A DNA stretch of 64,000 nucleotides, taken from the NCBI RefSeq assembly GCF_020184175.1, contig NC_065530.1, positions 38,541,260 to 38,605,259 on the forward strand. The letters are read 5' to 3'. Below, in pieces: positions 43,762 to 55,179 of the stretch. Positions within the stretch are counted from its first letter, which is position 1, and each line of letters begins with the position of its first letter. The position numbers were made by a program, and so were the translations under genes. The notes under the pieces were generated by a model, which saw only the letters and a program-made list of their open reading frames with translations, had not been told where the DNA came from and made no database searches. The stretch comes from Aphis gossypii (Eukaryota; Arthropoda; Insecta; Hemiptera; Aphididae).

Positions 43762-45897
43762 TTAAATTGTAAATCTCGAATATCTTTTAGACCGTATTTC
43801 TTCAATATTTGGTCTTGGTATTGGAGCTATGGACTTAGGAATTTCAATTTCTTCTGGTATTGTTATGATATTATATTCGTTTGTTTTTTTTTTGGCCAAA
43901 TCGAGTACTTTTTCCATAATTCGTTTTCGCCAATCATTATCAGTACGCTCATATACATTTTTTATTGTGTATTTCCCTAACGGTTTCGAGTATACCATTT
44001 TATCACCTACTACTTGTTTATTTGTATTGTAATTATGGTCCAATATAGCCATGATGGATCTTATGTACATGCCTCTATATTTCAGATGAATTCGTTTTGG
44101 CATATATTTTAGCCTTACATTATGATAAGATTCCAAGCGGCCAGTATGCACAAAATGTTTTGCATGTGGCAAATCTTTTATAAAATCTTTGGCAGTTATA
44201 ATTTTTTTTAATGCATAGTATGATTCATTATCGGATTTTAACCATAATTTTTTATTTATTTCTTCGTCTGTTAATGGATCATGATCGCATGTTTTTGTTA
44301 CTCCATTTTCTTCCCATTCATGTTCATTTTTTATGTGATGTAGTAGAGACGTGAATTTTTCAACTAATAATTGACCGTCACCTTTGCAGTTTTGTGAAGC
44401 CCACCAAAGATGATTATTAATACTACTTTTCCATAAATATGCATCTTCATGTTTTTTTTCTAAGGTTTTCATTTTTTTCATCAAACTTTTAGATAGGTGC
44501 CACACATCAAATTCATGTTGTATTTCAGGATGTTGTGTTCTAATGTAAAAGCGAATTCCTTTATGACGATCAGTAAGAAACAATTTAATATTAAAATTTT
44601 GGTTTTTGGTCAGATCATCAAGTAATAATTCACAACCTTTTCTTTCTAAGTCTCCTTTTACCATACCTTTTTGAACAAGTTTAAAGTCGACTATTTTTCC
44701 ACTACGTAAATCCATTACTGAATAGATACAATACTTGGCGCAAAAGCCTGGTGAGTCATACTGCCCATCTCCGGCTAACCAAATATCATTTTCTGAATTT
44801 TTAATACTGTCAATAGTACTTTTCTTTTGATTTTCCCAAATATTACAGATGACTGGTCCAGTATAACACTTAATTATTTTATCATAAACCGGACGAGAAA
44901 AAAATGATAGTTTTAATGAATCACAGAAAGCTACCATTTGTGTGTACAGAATTCCGGATAAAGTCAAAGCAGATCCAATCAATATATTTCCTAATGGACG
45001 TTTATTACTCTTATTTTGTGAACGCCAAATTAATTTATGGTTTCTATCACATATAGTTATAACAGATAGTAATGCACCTTGGATATAATGTTGGATGGAT
45101 ACAACTGTTGAATTACATTGACGGCAACGATTAAAAAGTGGCAATAAACAATCCCAAAATACAAAAAAACAAGAATTATCTTCTATATTTGATGATGGTT
45201 TTTGCTGTGTCTGTTTACATTCATAAATTTCTTCTTCTTCATATTCTTCTTCTTCTTCTTCTTCTTCTTCGTACTCTTCGTACTCTTCTTCTTGGTTTTC
45301 TATTTCAAAAGATATGTCATTTGTAGGCTTATAAAATGTGTAGCATTCATTGCCTAAATCACACTGTACTCCTTTATCATTCAGATTATCACTGAAGTAA
45401 ATACAATTTGGATCATCAATATCTAGTACACTATCATCTTCGGAATCAGATTCATTAAAATTGTTTATGAAATTGTCAACTTTTAATTTTTTTACCGATG
45501 TGTTTGTTGAATTTTGTTTTGATATAATATTTTCTTCGTTTCTTTTTCGGGATATTCTTATACTTCGAGGTGTTTTGGGTCTAAAATCATCGACTTTGTA
45601 AATAGTTGGAATAGAATCGGAATTTAAATATAACCTTATTTTTTCATTTGGCAGTAGCTGTTTTTGTAGTTTACTCGATTCTGTAAAATCTTTTTCTTGA
45701 AAATGTTTTGAACATATTCTAGATCCACTACCCGGGACAAAATCTTTACGTTTACAAAACACTAACCATTGTTTAAATCTAAGTGGTGATTCATTTCTTT
45801 TTGGAAAACTATAAAAATGTATATTTTCAGATTGGCTGCAAGTTGCCCTTTTCTTATCATTATTTGAATTGCATCCAAATACAGAACAAAGAACCAT
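43762..45897 (-). CDS. THAP-domain Kolobok transposase
   Basis: This 711-residue intact frame begins with a THAP zinc finger (about residues 1-85): C4, C9, C62 and H65 in the CxxH sequence ICSKH, with the conserved W44 and FPK. THAP fingers bind specific DNA, here presumably the inverted repeats. An acidic Glu/Tyr-rich linker follows (about 203-226). The catalytic part shows GDGQYDSPG (D377), TDRH (D443), FDVWH (464-467) and HTGRLESYH (E589), a plausible DDE triad with conserved Kolobok context. The protein would cut and paste the element into TTAA. The start is the ATG directly preceding the THAP CSVFGC motif. A minus-strand AATAAA (43686-43681) lies about 75 nt past the stop. The gene sits about 320 bp downstream of the accessory gene. 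Residue roles are inferred from motif spacing. Confidence 0.92.
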   Translation of the reverse strand: MVLCSVFGCNSNNDKKRATCSQSENIHFYSFPKRNESPLRFKQWLVFCKRKDFVPGSGSRICSKHFQEKDFTESSKLQKQLLPNEKIRLYLNSDSIPTIYKVDDFRPKTPRSIRISRKRNEENIISKQNSTNTSVKKLKVDNFINNFNESDSEDDSVLDIDDPNCIYFSDNLNDKGVQCDLGNECYTFYKPTNDISFEIENQEEEYEEYEEEEEEEEEYEEEEIYECKQTQQKPSSNIEDNSCFFVFWDCLLPLFNRCRQCNSTVVSIQHYIQGALLSVITICDRNHKLIWRSQNKSNKRPLGNILIGSALTLSGILYTQMVAFCDSLKLSFFSRPVYDKIIKCYTGPVICNIWENQKKSTIDSIKNSENDIWLAGDGQYDSPGFCAKYCIYSVMDLRSGKIVDFKLVQKGMVKGDLERKGCELLLDDLTKNQNFNIKLFLTDRHKGIRFYIRTQHPEIQHEFDVWHLSKSLMKKMKTLEKKHEDAYLWKSSINNHLWWASQNCKGDGQLLVEKFTSLLHHIKNEHEWEENGVTKTCDHDPLTDEEINKKLWLKSDNESYYALKKIITAKDFIKDLPHAKHFVHTGRLESYHNVRLKYMPKRIHLKYRGMYIRSIMAILDHNYNTNKQVVGDKMVYSKPLGKYTIKNVYERTDNDWRKRIMEKVLDLAKKKTNEYNIITIPEEIEIPKSIAPIPRPNIEEIRSKRYSRFTI

Positions 45898-46112
45898 TTT
45901 ACCCCTAAAATAAATTACACCATTTTGTTTTAATGTGAATAATTTTTAATTTTAATGTATGTACTTTAATATCAAAACATAAAATATAATATAATATTAA
46001 CCGATATATGGTTATAACTTATAACTTATAGGATATAAAGATAATATTATAAAATAGGAACATACCTATATATTAAAATATATATATATGAATATTTTAT
46101 ATTTAAAAATTT

Positions 46113-47048
46113 ATTTATAAGAAGTGTTCTCATTAATATTACAAAAATTGAAATATTTATATTTTATATAATAGTTTATTACATAATTATGTATGATAAT
46201 AAGCTTATAATATAATATGTTTACAGTGTACATGATTTATAACCAACATAACAACCGTCTTGTTCCGGATATTTCTGCCGAATTTTATTTACAACACACG
46301 ATGGAATAACAATACGATTACCTATATAAAACCAAAAATTTAATCAATTGTATTTATACGTTCCTGAACATATTTAAAAGCATTAGTTAACATATTATTG
46401 CATTATATTATCAGTGGACTTATAGTCATCCTACCTTTTCCTATAGAATTCCATGAGTTTATCCAATAAGTAAATTGTTTATAACAAATATACCTCCACA
46501 TCTTATTTGTTGGTTGTGATGAAGATAACGTTTTTTTTTTGCTTTTATTTTTCGATTTAACAATGATTTGTTGTCGTGTAATATTGAGAACCTAATAAAC
46601 GTAATACAAAAAATAGAGGACAAAATTAAAAAACTGAATCTACTTTGTATTATGTAGGTACCTAATCTATGACTTACTTCTTCATCTAAAATAATTTTTG
46701 AAAATGAGCTTATCTCCGTTATACATGTTTTTTTGTTACTATGTAGTAGTAATTTATGTAATTTTTCCAACTCAAAACAACAAATACACTCTTGGTCAGT
46801 ACTAAACCTAATACATTTATTACATAAACACCAATCGTTTACATTAATTTTTGAACGACCCTCTAATTGTTCTTGTATATCGGGTTCATTTCTACCAGGC
46901 TGAATATCAGCCATATCAATATCGTTCACAGAGGGCTCAAAACTATATGGACGTATTGACATATTTAAATATTTGTAATACACTGTCAAAAACAAATAAC
47001 AATTTTTATAAAACATATTTTGCTTATATGAGAACACTTCTTATAAAT
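46113..47048. repeat. 21-bp perfect inverted repeat bracketing the accessory gene
   Basis: The arm at 46113-46133 (core AAGAAGTGTTCTCAT) recurs as an exact reverse complement at 47028-47048. The arms enclose the whole P2X7-like gene and little else. No target duplication is evident outside them. Confidence 0.8.
46221..46962 (-). CDS. Kolobok accessory protein, P2X7-receptor C-terminal-like (three exons)
   Basis: Three exons join in phase: 46962-46678 (95 codons), 46591-46435 and 46321-46221, with donors GTAAGTCA and GTAGGATG and acceptors TTTATTAG and TATATAG. The 180-residue product has WCLCNKC and ECICCFE in exon 1, WRYICYKQFTYWI in exon 2, and NRIVIPSCVVNKIRQKYP and GCYVGY in exon 3. This is the order seen in the zinc-binding domain related to the P2X7 intracellular C-terminus (P2RX7_C family), known as a second protein of Kolobok elements. 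Its role in transposition is not established. The start was taken at MSIRPYSF; an in-frame ATG upstream would add 25 residues. AATAAA occurs about 41 nt past the stop (46180-46175). The gene is bracketed by a 21-bp perfect inverted repeat (46113-46133, 47028-47048). Confidence 0.8.
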
Positions 47049-47429
47049 TATAATATAATATAACATAATATAGGTAAGTACTTATACTTATTTCAACTTT
47101 ATATAAAATATATATGTAATTATCAAATTATTATTATTAATAAATAAAATAAAAATGTTTATAATTTATAATACATTAGTACATTACTTTACCTCGTAAA
47201 ACAAAATTCCAACGATGAAAATTCGAAGTTTAAAAATATGTCCGTTTACAAAGACGTATAAACGTAAAATGCGGTTGATCGACGTTCGTAAACATAGAAT
47301 AAGTCTTATTTTAGATAAAAACACAATTAACCAAATAGAATATTTGTATAGGCATGTCTATTCATTGTTGTGTTTACGAAGTTATTTATAATATAATTGA
47401 ATATAACAAAAGTTATAAATAAATAATCT

Positions 47430-47623
47430 AGACCGCGTTGGCGATTCCTGCATAAAAGTATACGCCGCCGCCGCGCCGTGTGATCTTGTGACGTCACGCG
47501 GCTATCTCTCTTTGGCTCTAGCGCCTTAACGAATCGACGTATACAAATTTTAGTACCACTGTTAGTTATAGTAATTGACTAACTATTCATTAAGCCAAAA
47601 TCATTTTTTTGTTTCATGGTCCT
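47430..47623 (-). repeat. Right terminal inverted repeat of the Kolobok element
   Basis: It is the counterpart of 43235-43430. It also carries GTGACGTCAC (47488-47497). It lies upstream of the accessory gene and may act as promoter for the element's minus-strand genes; that is inference. Confidence 0.9.
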
Positions 47624-47627
47624 TTAA

Positions 47628-50540
47628 CTCAAATTTTATAAATCGGAAAGAACTACTGATGACACATTATCGATTTGCTATAAAACACAATAAGTTATCG
47701 TTATGGAACATTGAATATTTCTACGTATTGATCACGGAGTAAAATATATCTCAGTATGTGGTATTTACCAATAATACGATATAATATAATATAAATATTA
47801 TCATGTAAAAAGCGAATAGGTAATTATTAGTTCCATGAAATCTTTGATCCGAAAAAAAGCGAACCCATTATCAAGTTATTAAATAGCAACACCATAGATT
47901 GTATTGGTACAATAAATATGATAACGATTTAACCTCTATCCATTTTAATTCTTTTGATGTACCTAATTTAAAAAATACTTATTGTTACCTGATAGGGACG
48001 AGACTTGAAATTGTTTATTCATTATGAATACCTATTATTATTTATTTATTTTACATAATGTTGTATTAATATACTAATACATAATGATCTACTCAATGAC
48101 AATGCATACTACAACTTTACAACTACTATACGTCCTGATCTTGTTATTTGTGTTTAAACTTAAAATTTCAACCAAAATTCCATAATTTGTTGAAGTTGTA
48201 TGCAGAATTGGTACATAGCTAATAATTAATAAAGCTGCTTCACTAAATTTTTCATCCATTATCGTTTTGATTATTATTGAGTTTTTTTTTGTAATTTGGT
48301 TACTATATTATCCTAAGTAAGAATGATGTACATTTATGTAATTTATAGATTATGATGTAGGTATTTCAATATTTATCTAGTGATTATACATTGATACTAT
48401 ATTTGCGCATACAAATTACAATTTAGAAGAGAATATAATTTATAAGGCAAAAACACTCGTTTTGTTATACTACCAAAACATGCAATTGAAGACTGTCTTT
48501 TTGTTTAAATAGATTCTGCCCAAAAACGCCACATTATTTAAAATTCTATATTTATAAATTTATAACACATTATTTTAATTGTACACATTCATTATAACTT
48601 ATAAGAAATTAAAAACTTTTTCTAAAATTAACATTTTCATTTTAATTATGTATTTGTATGAATGTTTTTTTAAAACTCGTTTGGTTTTAGCTTTGGTATA
48701 ACTCTTTTTCTTAAAATTAACTGTTAAGTAGCCCCTCTCTACAGTTATCACTTCTTCTGACATTTCAATTGTAAAATTTGTCATACTCCCATGATTTAAA
48801 GTGAAGAGCATAAAGATATTGGTATTTTGGTAGGTAAAATAAATTAATAAAAAAATAAAAAATAAAAAAATAAATTCTTCTTTCCCGTACTTTCAATAAT
48901 ATTAATAAATTATACCCTGCAATATTAGAGCAAATAATTCAACATTTTTTTAAAGCTATTGTAATCATGAATGTCACTTCATTGAATTTATTTTGAATTA
49001 AAAATCTAATACTATAAAACTACATAAATAAAATTTATTGTGTTTTATTGTTACTTTGATAGTTGATAGAAGTTAGGTTTTTTTATTTTTATCATATTGT
49101 ATGATAAATTATATAATGCATTTAAAATTGTTATTCTTTTACTTTGTAACATGTTGTGACTTAAGGTACAAACTACAAACACATTTGAAATTTATTTTTT
49201 CTCTGGATCATCAGTAAATCATGATATAAATTACAAATAATAAATATAAAATGAATATGTGCTGCCATCTATAAACTTGCGTTTCTTCATTCAACTGTGA
49301 TAATAATATTATGTAAAATAAATAGGTATAATATATAAAAAAAGGTACATATTATTTTGTATTACAATGCCAATAATATTATGTAAAAAAAAAAATAATG
49401 TATATATAGGTATACCTAACATTAATTTCATAGTCGTTTTCTTGAATCGAAGTATATATTTTTATAAAAGGTTTTTAATCTCTTTTGAACGGTTTTGAGT
49501 TTTGAAGAATTTGTTATGGACACAGAGCAAGTTCTATCGACAATTTTTTTTTTGTTTTTGGTAATCAATGTCCAAACCGATGGGCGTTTTCTTCCATCCT
49601 CCAACTAAATGGTAAAATCAAATGTTCCGTGAGACAATAAATTCTACTAACTAGTTACTAATGAGTAATGACCAATGGCACACAAACACAACATTTGATA
49701 ACAACAGTTAATACTATTATAATATGATAGAAATATTCATTATCATAATAATTAAATATTTATAACAAATATTATTTTATTACATCGGAAGTATTACCAT
49801 AAATTAATTTGTAGGTTGTTAAAAAAAAATCAACTTAGAAAAGACGCGACATTTGCAACATCTTTTGTTTGACTATTTAGCGATACAATATAGAAATATT
49901 TTGAAATATTCTTAACGGATTAATGACACTTACTTTAATTTATATTTTTGAAAAAACAATATCCAAACAACTCATATTTTTAAACATAAATACTATAGAA
50001 AACGGCAGCGAGCTTCACCTGATGGACGGATCACTCATCAGTCTATATGGGATCCATAGTGTACCAATACCACTACATCAACTATTTAAGAGACCACTAT
50101 AATACACCCTACTAAATAAGAAAAGCCAACTAGATAACTCTAAATATAATATAAAAGTTGGATGTTGCTACCACAAAAGGGTTGAAATCCTGTCATAGAA
50201 AATTAATATAAAAGGTATGTGATTCACGTAATTATTAATTATTATAATAGACCAGTAATTACTGTGACTTGATTATCGGTATGATAAACATTATTAAATA
50301 TTAATTAATTCGGTTGATCTCAGGAAAAATTGTTTTAGGAGGGCGTATATTGTTACAATGTATAAGGTGTTTTGAAAGTAATTGATAAGACGGTAAGATC
50401 AGTTTTGGTGTTTTAATAATTATTCTTATGAGCCAATAATTATTTATCAGCATAATACTCATAATCAAGAAATATAAGGCGCTTTAACCTTTATAAGTGG
50501 TAAGTAAATTTATCAGACAGTGTGGAAAGTGAAAAATGTT
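47628..50540. other. Intergenic between transposon and histone cluster
   Basis: AT-rich with homopolymer and TA-rich runs. Short open frames (for example 48599-48811) show no recognisable domain. Nothing further is supported. Confidence 0.6.
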
Positions 50541-50542
50541 GT

Positions 50543-50558
50543 GGCCCTGAAAAGGGCC
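50543..50558 (-). terminator. Histone 3' stem-loop of left H2B
   Basis: Minus-strand GGCCCTTTTCAGGGCC, a perfect consensus, 32 nt after the H2B stop. It is bound by SLBP and directs U7-dependent cleavage of non-polyadenylated histone mRNA. Confidence 0.98.
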
Positions 50559-50590
50559 GTTTTAGTAACGTGATAATTGGTCAAAATAAA

Positions 50591-50971
50591 TTATTTGGAG
50601 CTGGTGTATTTGGTCACTGCCTTAGTTCCTTCACTGACGGCGTGCTTGGCCAATTCACCGGGCAACAAGAGACGGACGGCGGTTTGGATTTCCCGACTGG
50701 TGATGGTCGAGCGCTTGTTGTAGTGGGCAAGGCGACTGGATTCGGCAGCGATGCGTTCGAACAGATCGTTGACGAAACTGTTCATGATGCTCATTGCCTT
50801 GGAGGAGACACCGGTGTCGGGATGTACTTGTTTCAACACCTTGTAGATGTAGATGGCGTACGATTCTTTCCTCTTTGGCTTGCGCTTCTTGTCGGATTTG
50901 GCGATGTTCTTTTGAGCCTTGCCGGACGACTTCTTCATAGCTTTTCCTGCGGATTTTCCTCCTGGAGCCAT
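50591..50971 (-). CDS. H2B: Histone H2B (left copy)
   Basis: This intronless 126-residue frame carries the canonical H2B fold: basic tail MAPGGKSAGKAMKKSSGKAQ, KRKPKRKESYAIYIYKVLKQVHPDTG (alpha1), MNSFVNDLFERIAAESSRLAHYNKRSTITSREIQTAVRLLLPGELAKHAVSEGTKAVTKYTSSK split over the later helices. It pairs with H2A in the nucleosome. It is divergently transcribed from the left H2A with 414 bp between starts. Compared with the right copy it has one extra serine (MKKSSGK vs MKKSGK) and Ala for Thr in KNI[A/T]KSDKK. The stem-loop at the 3' end marks it as replication-dependent. Confidence 0.99.
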   Translation of the reverse strand: MAPGGKSAGKAMKKSSGKAQKNIAKSDKKRKPKRKESYAIYIYKVLKQVHPDTGVSSKAMSIMNSFVNDLFERIAAESSRLAHYNKRSTITSREIQTAVRLLLPGELAKHAVSEGTKAVTKYTSSK

Positions 50972-51385
50972 TTTGATTGGTTTTTGGTTTAGGGCGTTTG
51001 TTCACTGTACGAAGGTAGATACACGAATGATACCGGTGGAGTGAAAACGACGGTATATATTGCTAAAACTAGGTGATACGTCGTTCGTTCATTGGCCATA
51101 ATGTAACAAGTATGACGGAACAAACAGTACTCAACATCGTTTACAAATGTAATAAAAATAGTACTTTCTTCACAATCTAATATCATGATAATGATGATCA
51201 AAAACGACATGGTTTTGTTGTAGTTGCAATGCATTCGGTGTCATTTTATAGCGTCATACTGTTTAAAATTGTCCAATTGAAATAATATTTTCCAGTTCTC
51301 GACTATATAATGCGCTGTCGTGGCAGTTTCAGCACACACAGTTTACGTACGCATTACTGATCAGTCGTATATCGAAGCTACTATC
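50972..51385. promoter_or_regulatory. Divergent H2B-H2A promoter region (left)
   Basis: Towards H2B: minus-strand TATATA at 51060-51054 and initiator TCATTC with A+1 at 51028. Towards H2A: TATATAA at 51304-51310 and TTCAGCA with A+1 near 51331. An inverted CCAAT (ATTGG, 51091-51095) lies between. TATA-initiator spacings of 27-32 nt are canonical. Confidence 0.8.
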
Positions 51386-51763
51386 ATGAGCGGAAGAGGC
51401 AAAGCAGGCAAATCCAAAGGAGGTAAATCCAAGACCAGGTCGTCCCGTGCCGGACTCCAGTTCCCGGTCGGTCGTATCCACCGTCTGTTGAGAAAAGGAA
51501 ACTACGCCGAACGTGTCGGAGCCGGAGCACCGGTATACTTGGCCGCCGTCATGGAATATTTGGCAGCTGAAGTTTTGGAGTTGGCCGGTAACGCTGCCCG
51601 TGACAACAAGAAGTCGCGTATCATCCCCAGACATTTGCAATTGGCCATCAGAAACGACGAGGAATTGAACAAATTGTTGTCCGGTGTTACCATCGCCCAA
51701 GGTGGTGTATTGCCAAACATCCAAGCTGTTCTTTTGCCCAAGAAGACCGAAAAGAAAGTCTAA
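51386..51763 (+). CDS. H2A: Histone H2A (left copy)
   Basis: This intronless 125-residue frame begins at MSGRGKAGKSKGGKSK, preferred over an in-frame ATG 66 nt upstream because that start would add a non-histone leader and the mRNA likely starts near 51331. It shows AGLQFPVGRIHRLLRKGNYAERVGAGAPVYLAAV, the acidic-patch region EYLAAEVLELAGNAARDNKK, and IIPRHLQLAIRNDEELNKLL. The C-terminus LLPKKTEKKV lacks an SQ(E/D) motif, so it is canonical H2A rather than H2A.X. The protein equals the right copy; differences are synonymous. Confidence 0.99.
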   Translation: MSGRGKAGKSKGGKSKTRSSRAGLQFPVGRIHRLLRKGNYAERVGAGAPVYLAAVMEYLAAEVLELAGNAARDNKKSRIIPRHLQLAIRNDEELNKLLSGVTIAQGGVLPNIQAVLLPKKTEKKV

Positions 51764-51798
51764 TTTTCTGTTACTCCACTATATATCTCTAATAAAAC

Positions 51799-51814
51799 GG
51801 CCCTTTTCAGGGCC
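51799..51814 (+). terminator. Histone 3' stem-loop of left H2A
   Basis: GGCCCTTTTCAGGGCC, 35 nt after the stop, followed by ACCAAA. Confidence 0.98.
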
Positions 51815-51829
51815 ACCAAATCACATGCA

Positions 51830-53340
51830 CAATCTCTTACTTTTTATTTTGTATTTTCTCATACTGTTAACTGTTGAGTGTGGTTTATACTATTAGTGTA
51901 AACTATAATTGTATTATTAGATCATTGTAAACATAGTATACCTACCCACCTTGTAATTAAGTCATTAAGGTAAGACCATATTATCTACTCATCTATTTTT
52001 AGTACTCAGAGGCGTGAAAATCGAGCCTCACGATGATCATTGTGCATGCACAATTTTACTTATTTAATAGTCGCGTACTTACACATCTGTGTGTGTAACT
52101 AATGTTATCAAAGTTGAAAGTATCAATTCAGAGGCGACGTTAAAAGGTGGCTCTCTGACGTCATCGAAATAATGCCGCCGCCTGAAATATGAGGGTAAAC
52201 AGGGCGATTCGCCAGAAATGTTAGAGATATTTTTCTTTTAACGAGTGATTTATTTAAATACAAAGTTTTTAAATTATTGAATATTATGTTATACTTATAT
52301 ATCCATATTTTCAAAATACATTTTGTATGCCATTAATAGTTATTTGGCAAAATGATATAAATTTTTTCAAAAGAGAACCGTACTTTTTACTGTAAATACT
52401 AAATTATTGAGTAGATGGCATTTTTAAATTTTAAATAGATAAATATATGAGTCGAGATTCTAGCAAGTATGTAGTTTTCAAGTTATAAATGTTTATAAAT
52501 AGTCATTGACAAACATTTTAAAGGTTTAGGGGCAACGATGCTTAGAAAAATAATATAGTAACTGCATTTATAGGTATAAATTAACTAATGAACTAATATT
52601 GTGTAAACATTGTTAAGTGTTAACAGGGTTTGATAACCAATAAGTACCTAAGTAATTATACTAAACATTATCCATTTTATATTTGAAGTAAAATCATTAA
52701 TGTTTTGTTTATGATCTGAGTGGAGTGTACTTAGAAATACTTACTAATGACTTACTAATATAGATGATCGAGTATAAAATTGGTAAGATGATGGTGGGCG
52801 GTCAACTTCACGGACATATTGTTAAGCTCAGGTTATTATATTAAAGGTACCTATTACAGGAAAACGGTGCCTATCATGATGACCAAACTATTAGGCATAC
52901 TTCTCGAAGAATGTTTACAATAAGTTATTATCATGATAATAATTTATACAGGTATTTGCTTGCATCATATTCGGCAGTGTATTAAAGTAAATGGTGGATT
53001 GTTGTTCAAAAACTAATCAGAAAGTATACCTCGAACCTTTAAATACCTTTAATAAGTACCTAAAATTATGTGTATAATTATGGGTCCTGCTCGTATATTC
53101 TAAAAATAAAAATCACTAACCAACAAGCGGGTGACATTTATTTAAATGGTATTGCATAGACAACCTCTTTCTACCTATATTGTAAATTATAGAATAAAAT
53201 ACAATATTAGTGTTTAGTACCTCGATAAAAACTTTACCCGACACAATTGAAAAATGTATAAAGCATAAGTTTGTACAACTACTACAGTGGTTAAATTTAA
53301 ATAACAACGACAGGAAAGTGGAGTTTCTTAAAATTAATGA
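51830..53340. other. Spacer between left H2A and left H4
   Basis: AT-rich without genes. A less AT-rich patch at 52125-52225 includes TGACGTCA (52156-52163) and GCCGCCGCC; function unknown. The spacer between stops (about 1.64 kb) is some 400 bp longer than its mirror counterpart on the right. Confidence 0.6.
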
Positions 53341-53351
53341 TAATATTTGGT

Positions 53352-53367
53352 GGCCCTGAAAAGGGCC
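53352..53367 (-). terminator. Histone 3' stem-loop of left H4
   Basis: Minus-strand GGCCCTTTTCAGGGCC, 34 nt after the H4 stop; a short CA run lies between stop and stem. Confidence 0.98.
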
Positions 53368-53401
53368 TTTTTAAAGGATTGTGTGTGTGTGTATGAAGCG
53401 T

Positions 53402-54418
<1,017 letters not shown>

Positions 54419-54421
54419 ACA

Positions 54422-54446
54422 ATTATTATTATTATTATTATTATTA
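54422..54446 (+). repeat. (ATT)n microsatellite inside the H3 3' UTR
   Basis: A run of ATT triplets between the H3 stop and the histone stem-loop; absent from the right H3 copy. Confidence 0.9.
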
Positions 54447-54455
54447 CCTTAAAAC

Positions 54456-54471
54456 GGCCCTTTTCAGGGCC
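54456..54471 (+). terminator. Histone 3' stem-loop of left H3
   Basis: GGCCCTTTTCAGGGCC, 37 nt after the stop. Confidence 0.98.
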
Positions 54472-55179
54472 ACCACAAATTTTAAATTTATGCTTAACGT
54501 CCTCTTTGCCGTTATCATTCTATTCTCGATCATCACTTTTCTTTAATATTTTTTAATGAAACATAACTTATAAAAATACAATACCACTTAGTGCAGCTTA
54601 CGAATTGTGTTTATTAACCGACAACATAAATAACGTAATAAATAATACCAACTTATTATAATATAACTAATTATTCATTACTACTATTGACTGTTGTAAT
54701 TTTCAAATCGAAATCAGACATAAAATTACAGCTGACGGGTTTTCAATTTTTCATGACATCTTTTCATCAGTGGGGGCGCCTGAGTCCTGGTAGTTTTATA
54801 TAAATAGTAGTACGACCAATTGGTTAATAAAATAAAAATTTCAAATATCACTGATATGGATGACGAGACAAGTACTTGGACTTCACAATCATAGCTGTCG
54901 GTCGGAAGTTCTTTAGCTATTAATCTATCATTAAACGTAGATATCGAACATTTCGGTTCAAACTTGTCGCGATGTAAATACAAAATCGCAGGTTGTCGCC
55001 GAAAATATCATTCGAATCAATATCATAATATTATTACCTATCATTCGATTATAATATAATCGATTTTATTTCAATAATCGAAATATCTTGGTTATGTTCA
55101 TCCTTAATAATAAGACAGTTATAATACGGACAACACTTTTTTTTCACGAATATTATAAATACACTTATTAAATAACGAA

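Larger units (their letters stand above)
43235..47623 (-). mobile_element. Complete Kolobok-type DNA transposon
   Basis: The 4389-bp element starts AGGACCATGAAAC at both ends in inverted orientation and is bordered by TTAA on each side (43231-43234 and 47624-47627), the target duplication typical of Kolobok. Imperfect terminal inverted repeats of about 190 bp enclose two minus-strand genes in order: a spliced P2X7-C-terminal-like gene, then an uninterrupted THAP transposase. This two-gene architecture is known for Kolobok elements. The ORFs are intact and the ends paired, so it is a potentially autonomous copy. The inverted repeats differ most at about positions 25-60, so it is not brand new. 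Confidence 0.92.

Noticed and set aside
46459..47037. 192-residue uninterrupted frame as the accessory protein
   Set aside because: Its C-terminal half reads through an intron (donor GTAAGTCA at 46677) and loses the family motifs; the three-exon model restores WRYICYKQF and IPSCVVNKIR.
50522..50992. 156-residue plus-strand open frame across left H2B
   Set aside because: Antisense shadow of H2B; codon-rich histone DNA leaves all frames open. The same applies to frames antisense to H2A, H3, H1 and the right-hand copies.
18598..52050. Shared word CACGATGATCATT(A/G)TGCAT near 18.6 kb and 52.03 kb
   Set aside because: Similarity ends right outside the word; plausible by chance in 64 kb of biased sequence.
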